NCBI GenBank assembly: GCA_964017045.1
Contig: OZ024802.1
Span: forward strand, 12,784,435 to 12,848,434
Reading direction: 5' to 3'
DNA length: 64,000 nucleotides
Origin: Omphiscola glabra
Lineage: Eukaryota; Mollusca; Gastropoda; Lymnaeidae
The notes below the pieces were generated by a model. That model did not search any database. It was given only the letters and a program-made list of their open reading frames with translations, and was not told the origin of the DNA. Shown one piece after another: positions 43,736 to 54,866 of the stretch. The stretch's first letter is position 1; each line of letters starts with the position of its first letter. The translations under genes and the position numbers were made by a program.

Positions 43736-44534
43736 GCGCTTCTCTTGCACTAATTGCAAGTAATTGCAAGTAATGTGAAATGCAATCAGCTGTTACATTT
43801 TCATAAATTCGCCAATTACTTTGACAAACGAACAACTTGAAGAAGTTGGTCCAAGGTTCATTTCATGCAGGGAGAGATTGCAAGATGAGTTTTCAAGGCA
43901 AATTAAAGATGTTATAAGACTGTTACGCTGTTAGAAATATAATTTATTGTTTTTGTTTGTTGGCAGATCCATCCGAATGGTGACCGGACAGCTGCTGTCG
44001 GAGCTATCGTTCCCCATAATAGGTCAAGCTGCTCTTCAGCTTGAAAAACTGCTGGGAAATAAACATGATGAAACTGAAGCTTGCTGACCAGTGCACATAA
44101 GTCTTCCTGTGCGAGTCGTATGTGTAGTCAGAGTACACAACTGTGGTCAGGAGACCAGGCGCTAAAGCCCACGGCGATGTTTCGATCAACTTTATACATG
44201 GACGATTTCATGTTCAACCATGAACATCATGAAGCCGAAGGCTTCGCTGTGTGATCACAAACGAACACACACACGAAAACCTAGGGAAACGCAACTCTAA
44301 GAGGCAAATGACATTATTCGAACATGTTAATATGTTAAGTTGTAAGTTGTAATCTAAACTTTACGTCGAGTTGAGGATAAAATGACGTATGGTGCACAAT
44401 GGACGCTAAGACAACGTAGCCCGCTAGAGCATAGGAATTAAGCCAACGTGGGATTGCCCTGATAGGTGGGTCAGGCCGCCATCGGAGCCAGTCCAAAAAA
44501 ACTGAAATCTGCACATCAGCCCACAAAAGTTTGA
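43736..44534. other. No confident gene; one exon-like stretch
   Basis: On the minus strand 44004-44189 is open with protein-like composition (TTVVYSDYTYDSHRKTYVHW followed by a hydrophobic run). It lies in a locally unique region with mixed base composition. I do not recognise a family and cannot define splice sites. It could be an exon or a gene fragment, or chance. Confidence 0.25.
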
Positions 44535-44765
44535 GTTTGACTGATGTACATGGTCCAGGTGTCATTTTATAATAAACACGTTAAAGATTTCAGTTATTAA
44601 TGTGCATGTTCAAGATGTCAATTCATATCGTACACGGTGAGGTGTCAATTATAATGTATTGTTGCAGATGCCAGTTTACATCGTACACGGTGAGATGTCA
44701 TTAATAAGGTAAGTGGTCAGGTACACCGTTAACACTGTGCATGGTGAGGCTGTCCGTTTCTAACG
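44535..44765. repeat. Degenerate tandem repeat, about 50 bp unit
   Basis: Four to five imperfect units sharing atcgtacacggtgaggtgtc-like phrases with variable spacing. Confidence 0.7.
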
Positions 44766-44800
44766 TCCAATAAATCAGCACTTCTTGTTTTCCTAGGTTT

Positions 44801-45584
44801 GAAGTCTATCCAGACACTTGGAGACACATGCTTATCTTTTCTTATCAGAAGTTTCTATCCAGACACTTGGAGGCACATGCTTATCTTTTCTTATCAGAAG
44901 TCTCTATCCAGACACTTGGAGACACATGCTTATCTTTTCTTATCAGAAGGCTCTATCCAGACACTTGGAGACATATGCATATCTTTTCTTTTCAGAAGTC
45001 TCTATCCAGACACTTGGAGACACATGCATATCTTTTCTTATCAAAAGTCTCTATACAGACACTTGGAGACACATGCTTATCTTTTCTTATCAGAAGTCTC
45101 TATCCAGACACTTGGAACACGTGCTTATCTTTTCTTATCAGAAGTCTCTATCCAGACACTTTAAGACTCATGCATATATTTTATAATCAGAAGTCTCAAT
45201 CCAGACACTTGAAGACACATGCTTATCTTTTCTTATCAGAAGTCTCTATCCAGACACTTTAAGACACATGCATATCTTTTATAATCAGAAGTCTCTATCC
45301 AGACACTTTAAGACACATGCATATCTTTTATAATCAGAAGTCTCTATCCAGACACTTTAAGACACATACATATCCTTTCTTATCAAAAGTCTCTATCCAG
45401 ACACTTGGAGACACATGCATATTTTTTCTTATCAGAAGTCTCTATCCAGACACTTGGAGACACATGCTTATCTTTTCTTATCAGAAGTCTCTATCCAGAC
45501 ACTTGGAGACACATGCATATCCTTTCTTATCAAAAGTCTCTATCCAGACACTTGGAGACACATGCTTATCTTTTCTAATCAGAC
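44801..45584. repeat. Minisatellite, 49 bp unit, about 16 copies
   Basis: Units run tctctatccagacacttgga, gacacatgcttatc, then ttttcttatcagaag. Subtypes (cttaag for cttgga, tataatcag for tcttatcag) occur in clusters. The ORFs of 121-144 codons plus part of a 326-codon ORF are by-products. Confidence 0.98.
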
Positions 45585-45630
45585 CATTCCCCATTCTTTG
45601 TGTGTGTTTCCATCCAGGTATTGACCAGAC

Positions 45631-46117
45631 GTTATCTCTATCCGCTCTCCTCCCTTCAAGAACTCCCACGAAGATCTCCTTATCCACTCTCCTCCCTTCA
45701 AGAACTCCCCCAAAAATCTCCTTATCCGCTCTCCTCCCTTCAAGAACTCCCCCGAAGATCTCCTTATCCGCTCTCCTCCCTTCAAGAACTCCCACGAAGA
45801 TCTCCTTATCCGTTCTCCTCCCTTCAAGAACTCCCCCAAAAATCTCCTTATCCGCTCTCCTCCCTTCAAGAACTCCCACGAAGATCTCCTTATCCGCTCT
45901 CCTCCCTTCAAGAACTCCCCCAAAGATCTCCTTATCCACTCTCCTCCCTTCAAGAACTTCCCCGAAGATCTCCTTATCCGCTCTTCTCTCTTCAAGTACT
46001 CCCCCGAAGATCTCCTTATCCGCTCTCCTCCCTTCAAGAACTCCCACGAAGATCTCCTTATCCGCTCTCCTCCCTTCAAAACTCCCCCAAAGATCTCCTT
46101 ACCCACTCTTCTCCCGC
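45631..46117. repeat. Minisatellite, 42 bp unit, about 11.5 copies
   Basis: Units of ctccttatccgctctcctcc followed by cttcaagaactcccccgaag and at. As 42 is 14 codons, all frames stay open and produce long ORFs on both strands, including the second half of a 326-codon plus-strand ORF that spans two unrelated arrays. Not a gene. Confidence 0.98.
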
Positions 46118-46376
46118 AAGGTTTTTCCTAGACGTTCATTCTATACACCTCTCCCTCCCTCCAGATTTTTCATCAGATGTTCTCTCTATCCACCCCCAGG
46201 TATTCCCCAGACCTTCTCTCCATCTACCCACCCCGTCACTGCACTGGACCAAAGAGTCCAAAGTTTCCTTCTTAATCCAAGATTTCCTTCAGATTAAGGG
46301 TTTAGATCAATAGTCTGGACATAATTGGGGGAAAATGGGAATTCCATAAAAAAGACGTCCAAAATATCATTTATGT

Positions 46377-46752
46377 GCCCAGTGTTAGCAAGGACTTTGT
46401 GTAGATCATCTATGCCCATTGTTAACAAGGACCTTGTGAAGAGCATGTATGCCCTGTGCTGACATCGACACTGTGTGTATCATGTCTGCCCAGTGTTAAC
46501 ATGGAGCATGGACATTGTGTCTATCATGTCTGCACAGTGTTAACATGGACATTGTGTAGATCATGTCTGCCCATTGTTAACATGGACATTGTGTAGAGCA
46601 TGTCTGCCCATTGTTAACATGGGCATTGTGTAGAGCATATCTGCCCAGTGTTAACATGGACATTGTGTAGATCATGTCTGCCCAGTGTCAACATGGACAT
46701 TGTGTAGATCATGTCTGCCCGGTGTCAACATGGACATTGTGTAAAACATGTT
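46377..46752. repeat. Minisatellite, about 37 bp unit, about 10 copies
   Basis: Units of aacatggacattgtgtagat then catgtctgcccagtgtt. The left three units are diverged. Confidence 0.95.
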
Positions 46753-47084
46753 TCTTATGTCTTTATTTTTAAAAATCTAGTTCTGTCACAAATGACAACA
46801 TTCGTCAACAGAGATTAAAGTGCAATTAATAAAGATTTGATTATAACCAGGGTTTCTCAACCTGATGAGCTCGCGCCTCCAGCCGGGTTACGAATCAGCA
46901 GTTCAGGGATGAGTAAAAAAACGCTCCAGAAAAGAGTAACTATTGTAACAAGTGGCGCGTTTATTTCATCATTTCTGGCCTTCTCTTAGCCCTTTAATCA
47001 ACACGTTAGAAGTGGTGCACCGTTTAAATTTTAAAATGCCTTTCTGTGTGTGTGTGGGGGCGTGTTTGTGGTTTTATTTGATAG
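46753..47084. other. No gene seen; hAT-like end fragment
   Basis: ccagggtttctcaacctg near 46850 resembles a hAT MITE terminus, without a partner. Confidence 0.4.
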
Positions 47085-47472
47085 GAGGTGTGAGCTTAGT
47101 CAATCAATGTCTAGGGGTGCGATTGAGACTTAGTCAATCAATGTCTAGGGGTGCGAGCGATACTTAGTCAATCAATGTCTAGTTCTAGTGGTGTGAGAGA
47201 GACTTGGTCAATCAATGTCTGAGGGTGCGAGAGAGACTTAGTCAATCAATACCTAGGGGTGCAAGAGAGACTTAGTCAATCAATGTCTAGGGGTGCGATT
47301 GAGACTTAGTCAATCAATGTCTAGGGGTGCGATTGAGACTTAGTCAATCAATATCTAGGGGTGCGAGAGAGACTTAGTCAATCAATGTCTAGTGGTGTGA
47401 GAGAGACTTAGTCAATCAATGTCTAAGGGTGCGAGAGAGACTTAGTCAATCAGTACCTAGGGGTGCGTGACT
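47085..47472. repeat. Minisatellite, 34 bp unit, about 11 copies
   Basis: Units of agacttagtcaatcaatgtc then taggggtgcgagag. A block of several variant units recurs in the same order, suggesting segmental duplication within the array. Confidence 0.97.
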
Positions 47473-48529
47473 AGGGTCAATAAAATCATCCGCGAGCCAG
47501 AAGATATATTTGTTAAAAAGTACGTTCACGTAATTTTCGATCCCTCTTCTTTTTTTTTCTCTCGAAACATAAATATATTTAGGATTTAATTTACACCTGC
47601 CAATCTCCACCATTGAAGCAATCCGCTGACGTTGCTAAATAGATCATACATAACCGCGGCCACCCTTCTTTAAAAAGCTATCAGCCATTTTAACAAACAC
47701 AACAAAACATTTTCCGACATTTCAGACAACTGTTTACAAATCGGTCGAATATCTTACATTTCTACTGCGGCTGAAACGCGCCCTGAAAATAGACACCGGC
47801 GGTGAAAATAGCAGTGAATAGATCGTTATTACTCGTTGATCAACCTCGTTGGACGAAATCGTCGCTTGTAACCGCTGTGATGGTGGGTGGTTGAGGATAG
47901 ACCCAAAAATAAATATTATATAAGACGGAGGAGATAATTACGAAAAAAAAATCGATTGAGCTATTTTTAGCCCAATAGAGCAAACAGATGACGCCATCTC
48001 AGTCTCAGTCTAAAAAAAAAATCTGGGGAACAGACTGCGTCACCATAATCCATAGATGTTTGGAGAAATTATTTGAGATCTATTACAAAGCGGGGAGGAG
48101 CACTACGACCCAGGGAGGAGTCAAATCGATTTTATGACCTACTTAAGGATCATGAATTAATCAATAGCTGCATTCATGGGTCTGGAGTAGATCTGGTCCA
48201 ACATCGGCTAGTTATGTAACAAAGTCTACGAGAAGCCCTTGGTAACTATTCAACACTCTGTTTTGCGTATGAAATGCTAGCGCCTTTTGCAATTTCTGAG
48301 TAGAAAAAGACATCTTTTTTTTTTGTAAAGGCTGTTTACAAATTATGATTTGAATATACCGCAATTAATTTCGTCTATAATGTAAATAAACCTTAGGCGC
48401 TAAGGAGGTTAAACGTGACGTCCACGCTAAAGACGTTGGCCAAAGAAAAGACTGGATGTCAGCTTGGCGCGTTCTTACAAATTTATGGTAATATTCAAAA
48501 ATTTAAAAAAAGAAACGTTTGACGGACAA
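47473..48529. other. No gene seen over about 1 kb
   Basis: Unique sequence without recognised motifs. Confidence 0.5.
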
Positions 48530-49095
48530 AAGTTTATACAGCGTGTTATACTTTCAAAGTTACTTCTGGTTCTGGTTCGGTACGTTGCAGTGGCGTAGCG
48601 AGCTTAACTCGCGCCAGGGGCACAATACCTTTTTAGCGCCCCCCAATACCTTTTTAGCGCCCCCCTATTCGAAAACCATACAATATTATAGTAAAATATA
48701 CCACTTGGCGCCCCTTTGTGAGTAGCGCCCGGGGCATGATGCCCCACCCTTGCCCCCCCTCACTACGCCACTGGTACGTTGCTGCATCCATATACTGGCA
48801 TATGTCCAACGGTTGGGGAAGCGATGTTGCCATTCTAACGGCTCCTAGCAGATGACAGGGCAGCAGTGAAGCTTTCGATCGTTGTCGAGTTCACGGCGGT
48901 ATTGTCCAGGTTGTTCCAAGCGATTATGGTGCGTGGAAAGAATGATTGTTTATGTTGCACTGTGTTACTCCGAGGCACAGTAAAGCATTTGTTATTGTTC
49001 CGGGTGTAATTTCTCATGGGGTTGTCAGATGTTAAGTCAGTGTTTAGTGACTGTTTGGCTCTAATTACTTGTTCAAATTGCGTTGTTCTCCTCTT
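48530..49095 (-). pseudogene. LINE ORF2 C-terminus and 3' UTR, split by a MITE
   Basis: The minus-strand frame ending at 48835 carries RRTTQFEQVI, CFTVPRSNTVQHKQSFFPRT and AWNNLDNTAVNSTTIESF. This is the typical extreme C-terminus of a non-LTR retrotransposon ORF2 (SFFPRTI..WN-L pattern). Downstream 3' UTR sequence is shared with 36985-37115. A 186 bp MITE has inserted in that UTR. Upstream coding is lost at a poly-G/C run near 49097, so only the 3' end of the LINE remains. Confidence 0.8.
48588..48773 (+). mobile_element. hAT-type MITE with perfect 8 bp TSD
   Basis: Terminal inverted repeats cagtggcgtag and ctacgccactg are perfect over 11 bases. Both flanks are gtacgttg. The host LINE sequence at 37086-37093 has a single copy of this 8-mer (as caacgtac) and no MITE. 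The interior has duplicated tagcgcccccc-type segments and no ORF. Related in its ends to 43548-43711. Confidence 0.96.
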
Positions 49096-49199
49096 CCCCC
49101 CCCCCCCCCCCCCCAACAGGCTTGGCTGAGAGAAATTATTAAACGAATCAAATATTGAAGTGAAACAAATCAAATAAATTAATTTGATTTCCGTCAAGC

Positions 49200-49469
49200 C
49201 TTACAATTGAGGAGAAATTATTTTTTTCCTAAGGGTCATAGAGCGGGAGAGGGAAAGGTGGGATTGAAGGGTCCCCCCACCCTTTACCCCCAATTGTAAT
49301 AGGGGGGGGGGGTTAGACTGCAATCAGGTTAGGTAAAAGGAAATGAGTGAAATTAAGTATGAGAGAACCTGCAAAAAAAAAGGACACAACATGAAAATAA
49401 TGGGAGTTGTGTGTGTTTGTGTGGGGGGGGGGGGGTTAATCTTCTACTCTGGCACCAAACACCCTAGAA
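49200..49469. other. G/C-homopolymer-rich spacer
   Basis: Several G runs of 8-12 bases; no coding motif. Confidence 0.45.
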
Positions 49470-50080
49470 AGGGGGCGGATGGGTGGTCTGCCCAGGTGTT
49501 ACTATTTCTTTATATGGAAGGGCGGTTTTTTGGACAACTGATGCGTTTGTATCGAGAAAGGGAGCACGGCAAATATCTTGGCTCGCCCAATGTGGCAGAA
49601 ACAATAAGCACGCCACTAGGCAGTGTATCTATCGGCACCAAACTTAGCGACCAGGGCCAGCCATACTGTCACCTTCATCGAGAAGTAGGGCGGTAATCGA
49701 GGGCGCCAATGACTTTTCCCTAACCAGAAAATTTATTTGTTATTATTTTAAAATCAAGACGTGCATTTTGAAGTAAACTTGAATTCAATGTTTTTATTAG
49801 ACTATTGGATCGGGCAAGGAATTTTTCAAGCATCGGCAAGGCCATTATGGCGCCCAATGCCATACACAAACTACATTCAATCCGGTTGTGGCACGCCCCA
49901 AGATAATAATTTTGCACACGCTTATAATCAAACCCTTAATGTCACACTGATCAACGTCACGGAAAGGGGTAGCAGAAATGTAGGGTGCTGAAGAATCTCG
50001 AGCAAAAGCGGGAGCAGGGATTCCCTAAAAATTTTAAAAATAAAATCGAAATACAGGGATGCATTTGGTGCATACTTGAA
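49470..50080 (+). repeat. Dispersed repeat block X, copy 2
   Basis: Collinear with 5092-5690, same strand. Shared phrases include gcccaggtgttac, cgagaaaggga, gcacgccact, gggcaaggaattt and gtagcagaaat. Confidence 0.7.
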
Positions 50081-50858
50081 TTTAGCTGTGTTTTTTTTCA
50101 GACAATTTGGGAGGGGGCATTTCAGGGTGAGAAGCGCCAAAATTATCCATATATCAGGGACATCTTCAACTGTTTTCCAGCCCAACAAGAACTAAATTCA
50201 TTCCAGTTGTGGCGTCGTTGAGGTTGTAGTTTTTGCCGATAGATACACTGCCTAGCTTAGTCTCGCCCCTTAAATCTTTATAGCTCCCATAATATTTTTG
50301 ATAAATTAAAAATGCAAGAATGAATCTTAGCACGTACCTGAATTTAGTTTTGCATTATTTTACACTTATTCGGAGAGTAACGGGATAGATGCTAGTTGAA
50401 AATTTAGGTGTCACTCTACCTCAGATCCATTGTGTGGGTCTTGCAACCTTTACAGCTGCAGGGGGCCTCCAATATTTTAGGGGCTTAAAGTTGTGCGGCG
50501 GACAATTTTTTTAATGATGAACTTTGGAAGGTGGGGGGAAGGACAAAACCGAAAAGTAACAGGGGGGGGGGCACAAAAAGTTAAGCTAAGTCTCTGCTTG
50601 ATCTGGTTGTATTAGAGAAATATTTTTTTTATATGACTGAAAATTAATGTGGCTGTTTTTTTTAAAACTATCATTGGGGTAAACTACTTTATAAATGAAA
50701 TACTTTTTAACAAATCCTTCCAAAATGGTTGCCATCGCAAAAAGGCACTGCAAGCATCATTTTACACTTTGAAAGAAAATGAAAAAAAAAAAGTAATTTA
50801 TTTCAAAATATTTACAAGTTTCACCAGTCAAAGAGAAAAAGAATACTGTTATGTAGTA

Positions 50859-50859
<1 letters not shown>
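50081..50859 (+). other. Linker between blocks X and Y, copy 2
   Basis: No gene. Two diverged copies of a gcac/gcatacttgaatttagct-type phrase (near 50065 and 50330) suggest an internal repeat. In copy 1 the corresponding interval is occupied by the chimeric LINE. Confidence 0.4.
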
Positions 50860-50903
<44 letters not shown>

Positions 50904-51216
50904 CTTTCTACCGGTTTCTCATCTAAAAAAAAAAAACAAAAAAAACTGGGTTCCAATAGCTGGGGACGATTGTTTATTATTCTGATAATAAAAAGAGAAA
51001 AGCAGTTATAAATTTAATAAATATGGTCTAAGTATTTAAAAAAAAAAAAAATCTGTTACCCTGTTGTTCCAGTAACTGTGTTACAAAATTAGGACATTTA
51101 GAGAAAACACAAAACCTTCGATTTGATAGTAGCTGATGAAACGTCTACTAACTGTACGCAAGTTAAATTCGTAATTAAAAAAAAATAAATAAATAAATAA
51201 CTAATCAATTAGTAGT

Positions 51217-51343
51217 CAGTTCATCTAGCTCTAGATTACTTTTAAAATCATGCTAATAACTATATTTTTATCTAAAGAACGATGCTGTCATAAATTTTAT
51301 AATTAACACTCATCACTAATTTAAAAGTCCTGCTTTTTTGATG

Positions 51344-51374
<31 letters not shown>

Positions 51375-51388
51375 GTTATGCTAATAAC

Positions 51389-51419
<31 letters not shown>

Positions 51420-51583
51420 AGATAAAAAAATATAGTTATTAGCATAATTTTTAAAAGTAATCTAGCTCTAGATTACTTTTAAAATCATGCTAATAACTAT
51501 ATTTTTATCTAAAGAACGATGCTGTCATAAATTTTATAATTAACACTCATCACTAATTTAAAAGTCCTGCTTTTTTTGATGAA
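51217..51583. repeat. Direct duplication of about 120 bp around a palindrome and poly-A/poly-T
   Basis: A segment starting agctctagattacttttaaa and ending near aaaagtcctgc occurs at about 51217-51340 and again at about 51463-51580. Between them are a long A run, tagttatgctaataacta, a long T run and an inverted partial copy. Confidence 0.9.
51420..51511. repeat. Long near-perfect palindrome
   Basis: The arm agataaaaaaatatagttat to agtaatc and its inverted partner gattactt to tttttatct flank a central tagctctа-like core (tagctcta). Arms are about 42 bp with one or two mismatches, able to extrude as a cruciform. Confidence 0.88.
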
Positions 51584-52002
51584 ATATAATTTGAAAACAG
51601 ATTGCACATGTTTGATATATAGCAAAAACTATATTAAAATTATAAATCTTTATATTGATGAAAAGATAGTTTAATAACAGTGTTATTAAAGTCTTTCAAC
51701 CAAGACAAAACAAAAATAAAATAAAAATACCATTACATGCGAACAACAAGAATTAAGACTTCGGCTTATAATCATGCGTGGCCAATATTGGGAACAGTAC
51801 GATATTTATAATCGAATACTGTAAGCCTGTAACAAGATTAGCCTTTAAAAGGCATCATCAAATATATCGAGCGTAGCGATATTTCATATGTTCCACGAAT
51901 TGTAATCGGCGAGAGGCACACGTTTCTGTTACTTAAAAAATGTAATGCCAATTTAGTCGTTTTTTTATTAAATAAAATATATTGTATTTGTTTGTGTACA
52001 CA

Positions 52003-52099
52003 ATATGTACAAGTGTCAAGTGTAACGAATGTATACGTGTCAAGTGCAACGAATGTACAAGTCTCAAATTCAACGAATGTACAGGTGTTTAGTGTAACG
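52003..52099. repeat. Tandem repeat, 24 bp unit, 4 copies
   Basis: Diverged units of aatgtacaagtgtcaagtgt plus aacg. Confidence 0.85.
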
Positions 52100-52169
52100 A
52101 GAAAGGGACAAACGGATTACTCGTTATATTTTAATGGGGACAATCTTTTTTTCTATTTAATTTTCAAAA

Positions 52170-52310
52170 AAAATAAATGTCCCGTCAGTTTGATATAAAT
52201 GATAATATTTATTTCAAACTGACGGGACATTTATTTATTTTATTTTTTTTAATAGAAAAAAAAAAAAAATGTTCCGTCAGTTTGAAATAAATGATAATAT
52301 TTCCGTCAAT
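52170..52310. repeat. Palindrome plus third direct copy of its arm
   Basis: aaatgtcccgtcagtttga and its inverse tcaaactgacgggacattt flank a short ataatatt centre. A third copy (tgttccgtcagtttgaaat, then aatgataatattt) follows directly after a poly-A run. The structure resembles nested insertion of a small inverted-repeat element. Confidence 0.85.
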
Positions 52311-52724
52311 TAAATATCTCCACAGACAGCGTATGAAATTAATGGCTTCTGCAGATCGATTCCTGTGACAAAGGCTTTCACCTTTGTGCACTACACAAAT
52401 AGGTCAAACGGCAGGAAGTCAGCCTATAAGACAGGGTGAGCCATGGACCACACACACACAGGATTTCTTAGAACTGGAGTCATCAAAATATTTAAACAGG
52501 GTGCCGGTTTACTGGCACTTTGAAACGGTTGAGGCTGGATTGTAGTTTTAGAAAGTGCACACATCTTAATTTAAAATAACAGGCAAAAAAATAAAAATAA
52601 AATACACTAAAAATGAAGAACATTTTTAATCAACATAAACTTATTAGTATGTCACAGCTACTCGGATACCCATACGGCGGCTAGGCTGGCTGGATTAAGG
52701 ATGGCGGCCACAAAAGCACCCCCC
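52311..52724. other. No gene seen
   Basis: Around 52428-52462 a diverged copy of the following array's unit is present (agacagggtgagccatgg). Confidence 0.5.
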
Positions 52725-52908
52725 CCCTGTCTTAGACTGCATTGGCCAAGGACCACACAGGACGAAGTCTTAGACAGGGTGGGCCAAGGACCACACACGA
52801 CGAAGTCTTAGACAGGGTGGGCCAAGGACCTCACACGACGAAGTCTTAGACAGGGTGGGCCAAGGACCACACACGACGAAGTCTTAGACAGGGTGGGCCA
52901 AGGACCAA
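52725..52908. repeat. Minisatellite, 38 bp unit, 5 copies
   Basis: Units of gaccacacacgacgaagtct then tagacagggtgggccaag, nearly identical. Confidence 0.95.
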
Positions 52909-53020
52909 TCATGTCCTCGTCATTAGGAAATTTTGCTTCTTGCGCGAATATTTCATAGCCAGTAACGCAACCCCTCGTCAACTAGGACTCGGAAAGAATT
53001 AGTTGTTTTTGTGTGCGTAA

Positions 53021-53261
53021 ATGTCGGAGTTAATGATGTCGGAGTCAATGATTTCGGAGTCCATGATGTCGGAGTCAATGATGTCGGAGTCAATGATGTC
53101 GGAGTCAATGATGTCGGAGTCAATGATGTCGGAGTCAATGATGTCGGAGTCAATGATGTCGGAGTCAATGATGTCGGAGTCAATGATGTCGGAGTCAATG
53201 ATGTCGGAGTCAATGATGCCGAACTCAATGATGTCGGAGTCAATCATGTCGGAGTCAATGT
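53021..53261. repeat. Minisatellite, 15 bp unit, 16 copies
   Basis: Units of atgtcggagtcaatg with few variants. A 15 bp period (five codons) leaves several frames open on both strands, explaining ORFs of 82-173 codons. Confidence 0.98.
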
Positions 53262-53549
53262 TGGTTTCAGCTTATAATCCGGGATTCAATTCGGTAACAT
53301 GTTTGAGGTCAAATGTAGGAAATAAACCACCAGACAAATCATTTACAAAGCCGTTCGCTATTTGCAATTATAATTCCAGGGTATTTCTTATTATTGAAGA
53401 AAATCTCAATCACTTTGTGCTAGCAGACGCCAACACTTTGGATAGCAGACGCCAACACTTTGAACAACCCACTTCCTTCTTAACCACACAAGATTTTACC
53501 ACCGTCGGCAGTGATGTTTCAATTTGGTCCCAAACTAATTAGTTGTCAA

Positions 53550-54296
53550 GAAGCAACGGATGTTCCCAAACTAGTTAGTCATGACACAACGGATGTTCCC
53601 AAACTAGTTAGTCAAGTTGCAACGGATGTTCCCAAACTAGTAAGCAATGACGCAACGGATGTTCCCAAACTAGTTAGCAATGACGCAACGGATGTTCCCA
53701 AACTAGTTAGTCAAGTTGCAAAGGATGTTCGCAAACTAGTTAGTCAAGTTGCAACACATGTTCCCAAACTAGTTAGTCAAGTTGCAAAGGATGTTCCCAA
53801 ACTAGTAAGCAATGACGCAACGGATGTTCCCAAACTAGTAAGCAATGACGCAACGGATGTTCCCAAACTAGTAAGCAATGACGCAACGGATGTTCCCAAA
53901 CTAGTAAGCAATGACGCAACGGATGTTCCCAAACTAGTAAGCAATGACGCAACGGATGTTCCCAAACTAGTAAGCAATGACGCAATGGATGTTCCCAAAC
54001 TAGTTAGTCATGACGCAACGGATGTTCCCAAACTAGTTAGTCATGACGCGAAGGATGTTCACAAACTACTTAGTCATGACGCAAAGGATATTCCCAAACT
54101 ACTTAGTCATGACGCAAAAAATGTTTCCAAACTAGTTAGTCATGACGCAACTGATGTTCCCAAACAAGTTAGTCATGACGCAACGGATGTTCCCAAACTA
54201 GTTAGTCAAGTTGTAACGGATGTTCCCAAACTAGTTAGTCATGATGCAATGGATGTTCCCAAACTAGTTAATCATGGTGCAATGGATGTTCCCAAT
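53550..54296. repeat. Minisatellite, 33 bp unit, about 22 copies
   Basis: Units of gatgttcccaaactagttag then tcatgacgcaacg. Subtypes differ in the last third (gcaatgacg, gtcaagttg, gtcatgacg). A central block of six near-identical gtaagcaatgacg units marks recent expansion. It supports a 279-codon plus-strand ORF (53511-54350) of 11-residue repeats (ATDVPKLVSND), but opposite-strand frames are open too, so coding is unproven. Confidence 0.97.
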
Positions 54297-54570
54297 TCTA
54301 ACGTGTTAAAAATGTCCTCCTCTGATGTTGTTTCGTACACACCATGCTGAGATAATATACAAATTGTTAATATACCCCAAATGGGGTAAACGTAAAGATT
54401 TTTGGAGTAATTAGGGCACCGAATACATACAATTATATTATATAAAAAGCGGGTCCCTTATCACGACAGAAACGTTTGTTATGGTCTGGCAACACTGCAT
54501 CTGGTCAGCTGGATGGAGAAGTGCACCCAATAAGTTGTGTGTAGTAGAGGCTCGGCAGCTAACATTACCG

Positions 54571-54866
54571 TACGTCCTGTCGTGTATACCATGTGTCCTG
54601 TCGTGTATACCATACGTCCTGTCGTGTATACCATACGTCCTGTCGTGTATACCATACGTCCTGTCGTGTATACCATACGTCCTGTCGTGTATACCATACG
54701 TCCTGTCTTGTATACCGTACGTCATGTCGTGTATACCATTTTCCTGTCGTGTATACCATACGTCCTGTCGTGTATACCATACGTCCTGTCTTGTATACCA
54801 TACGTCCTGTCGTGTATATCATACGTCCTGTCGTGTATACCATACGCCTGGTCGTGTATATCATTC
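54571..54866. repeat. Minisatellite, 21 bp unit, about 14 copies
   Basis: Units of cctgtcgtgtataccatacg plus t. Open on both strands because of the seven-codon period. Confidence 0.97.

Larger units (their letters stand above)
50860..51970 (+). repeat. Dispersed repeat block Y, copy 2
   Basis: Collinear with 7600-8395 (agctggggacgattgtttat, aactgtgtta, gaaaacagattgcacatgtt, gtaacaagatta, aggcacac). It begins with an (AT)n microsatellite and contains an extra duplicated and inverted segment at 51217-51583. Confidence 0.75.

Noticed and set aside
45317..46313. 326- and 237-codon plus-strand ORFs and opposing 175- and 188-codon ORFs
   Set aside because: They span the 49 bp and 42 bp arrays and are open on both strands because of unit periodicity. 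No non-repeat domain.
50861..50900. (AT)n tract as an origin or regulatory element
   Set aside because: A simple microsatellite with no supporting context.
53021..53542. 173-codon ORF with MSESM repeats
   Set aside because: Product of the 15 bp array, with other frames equally open. The non-repeat tail has no recognised motif.
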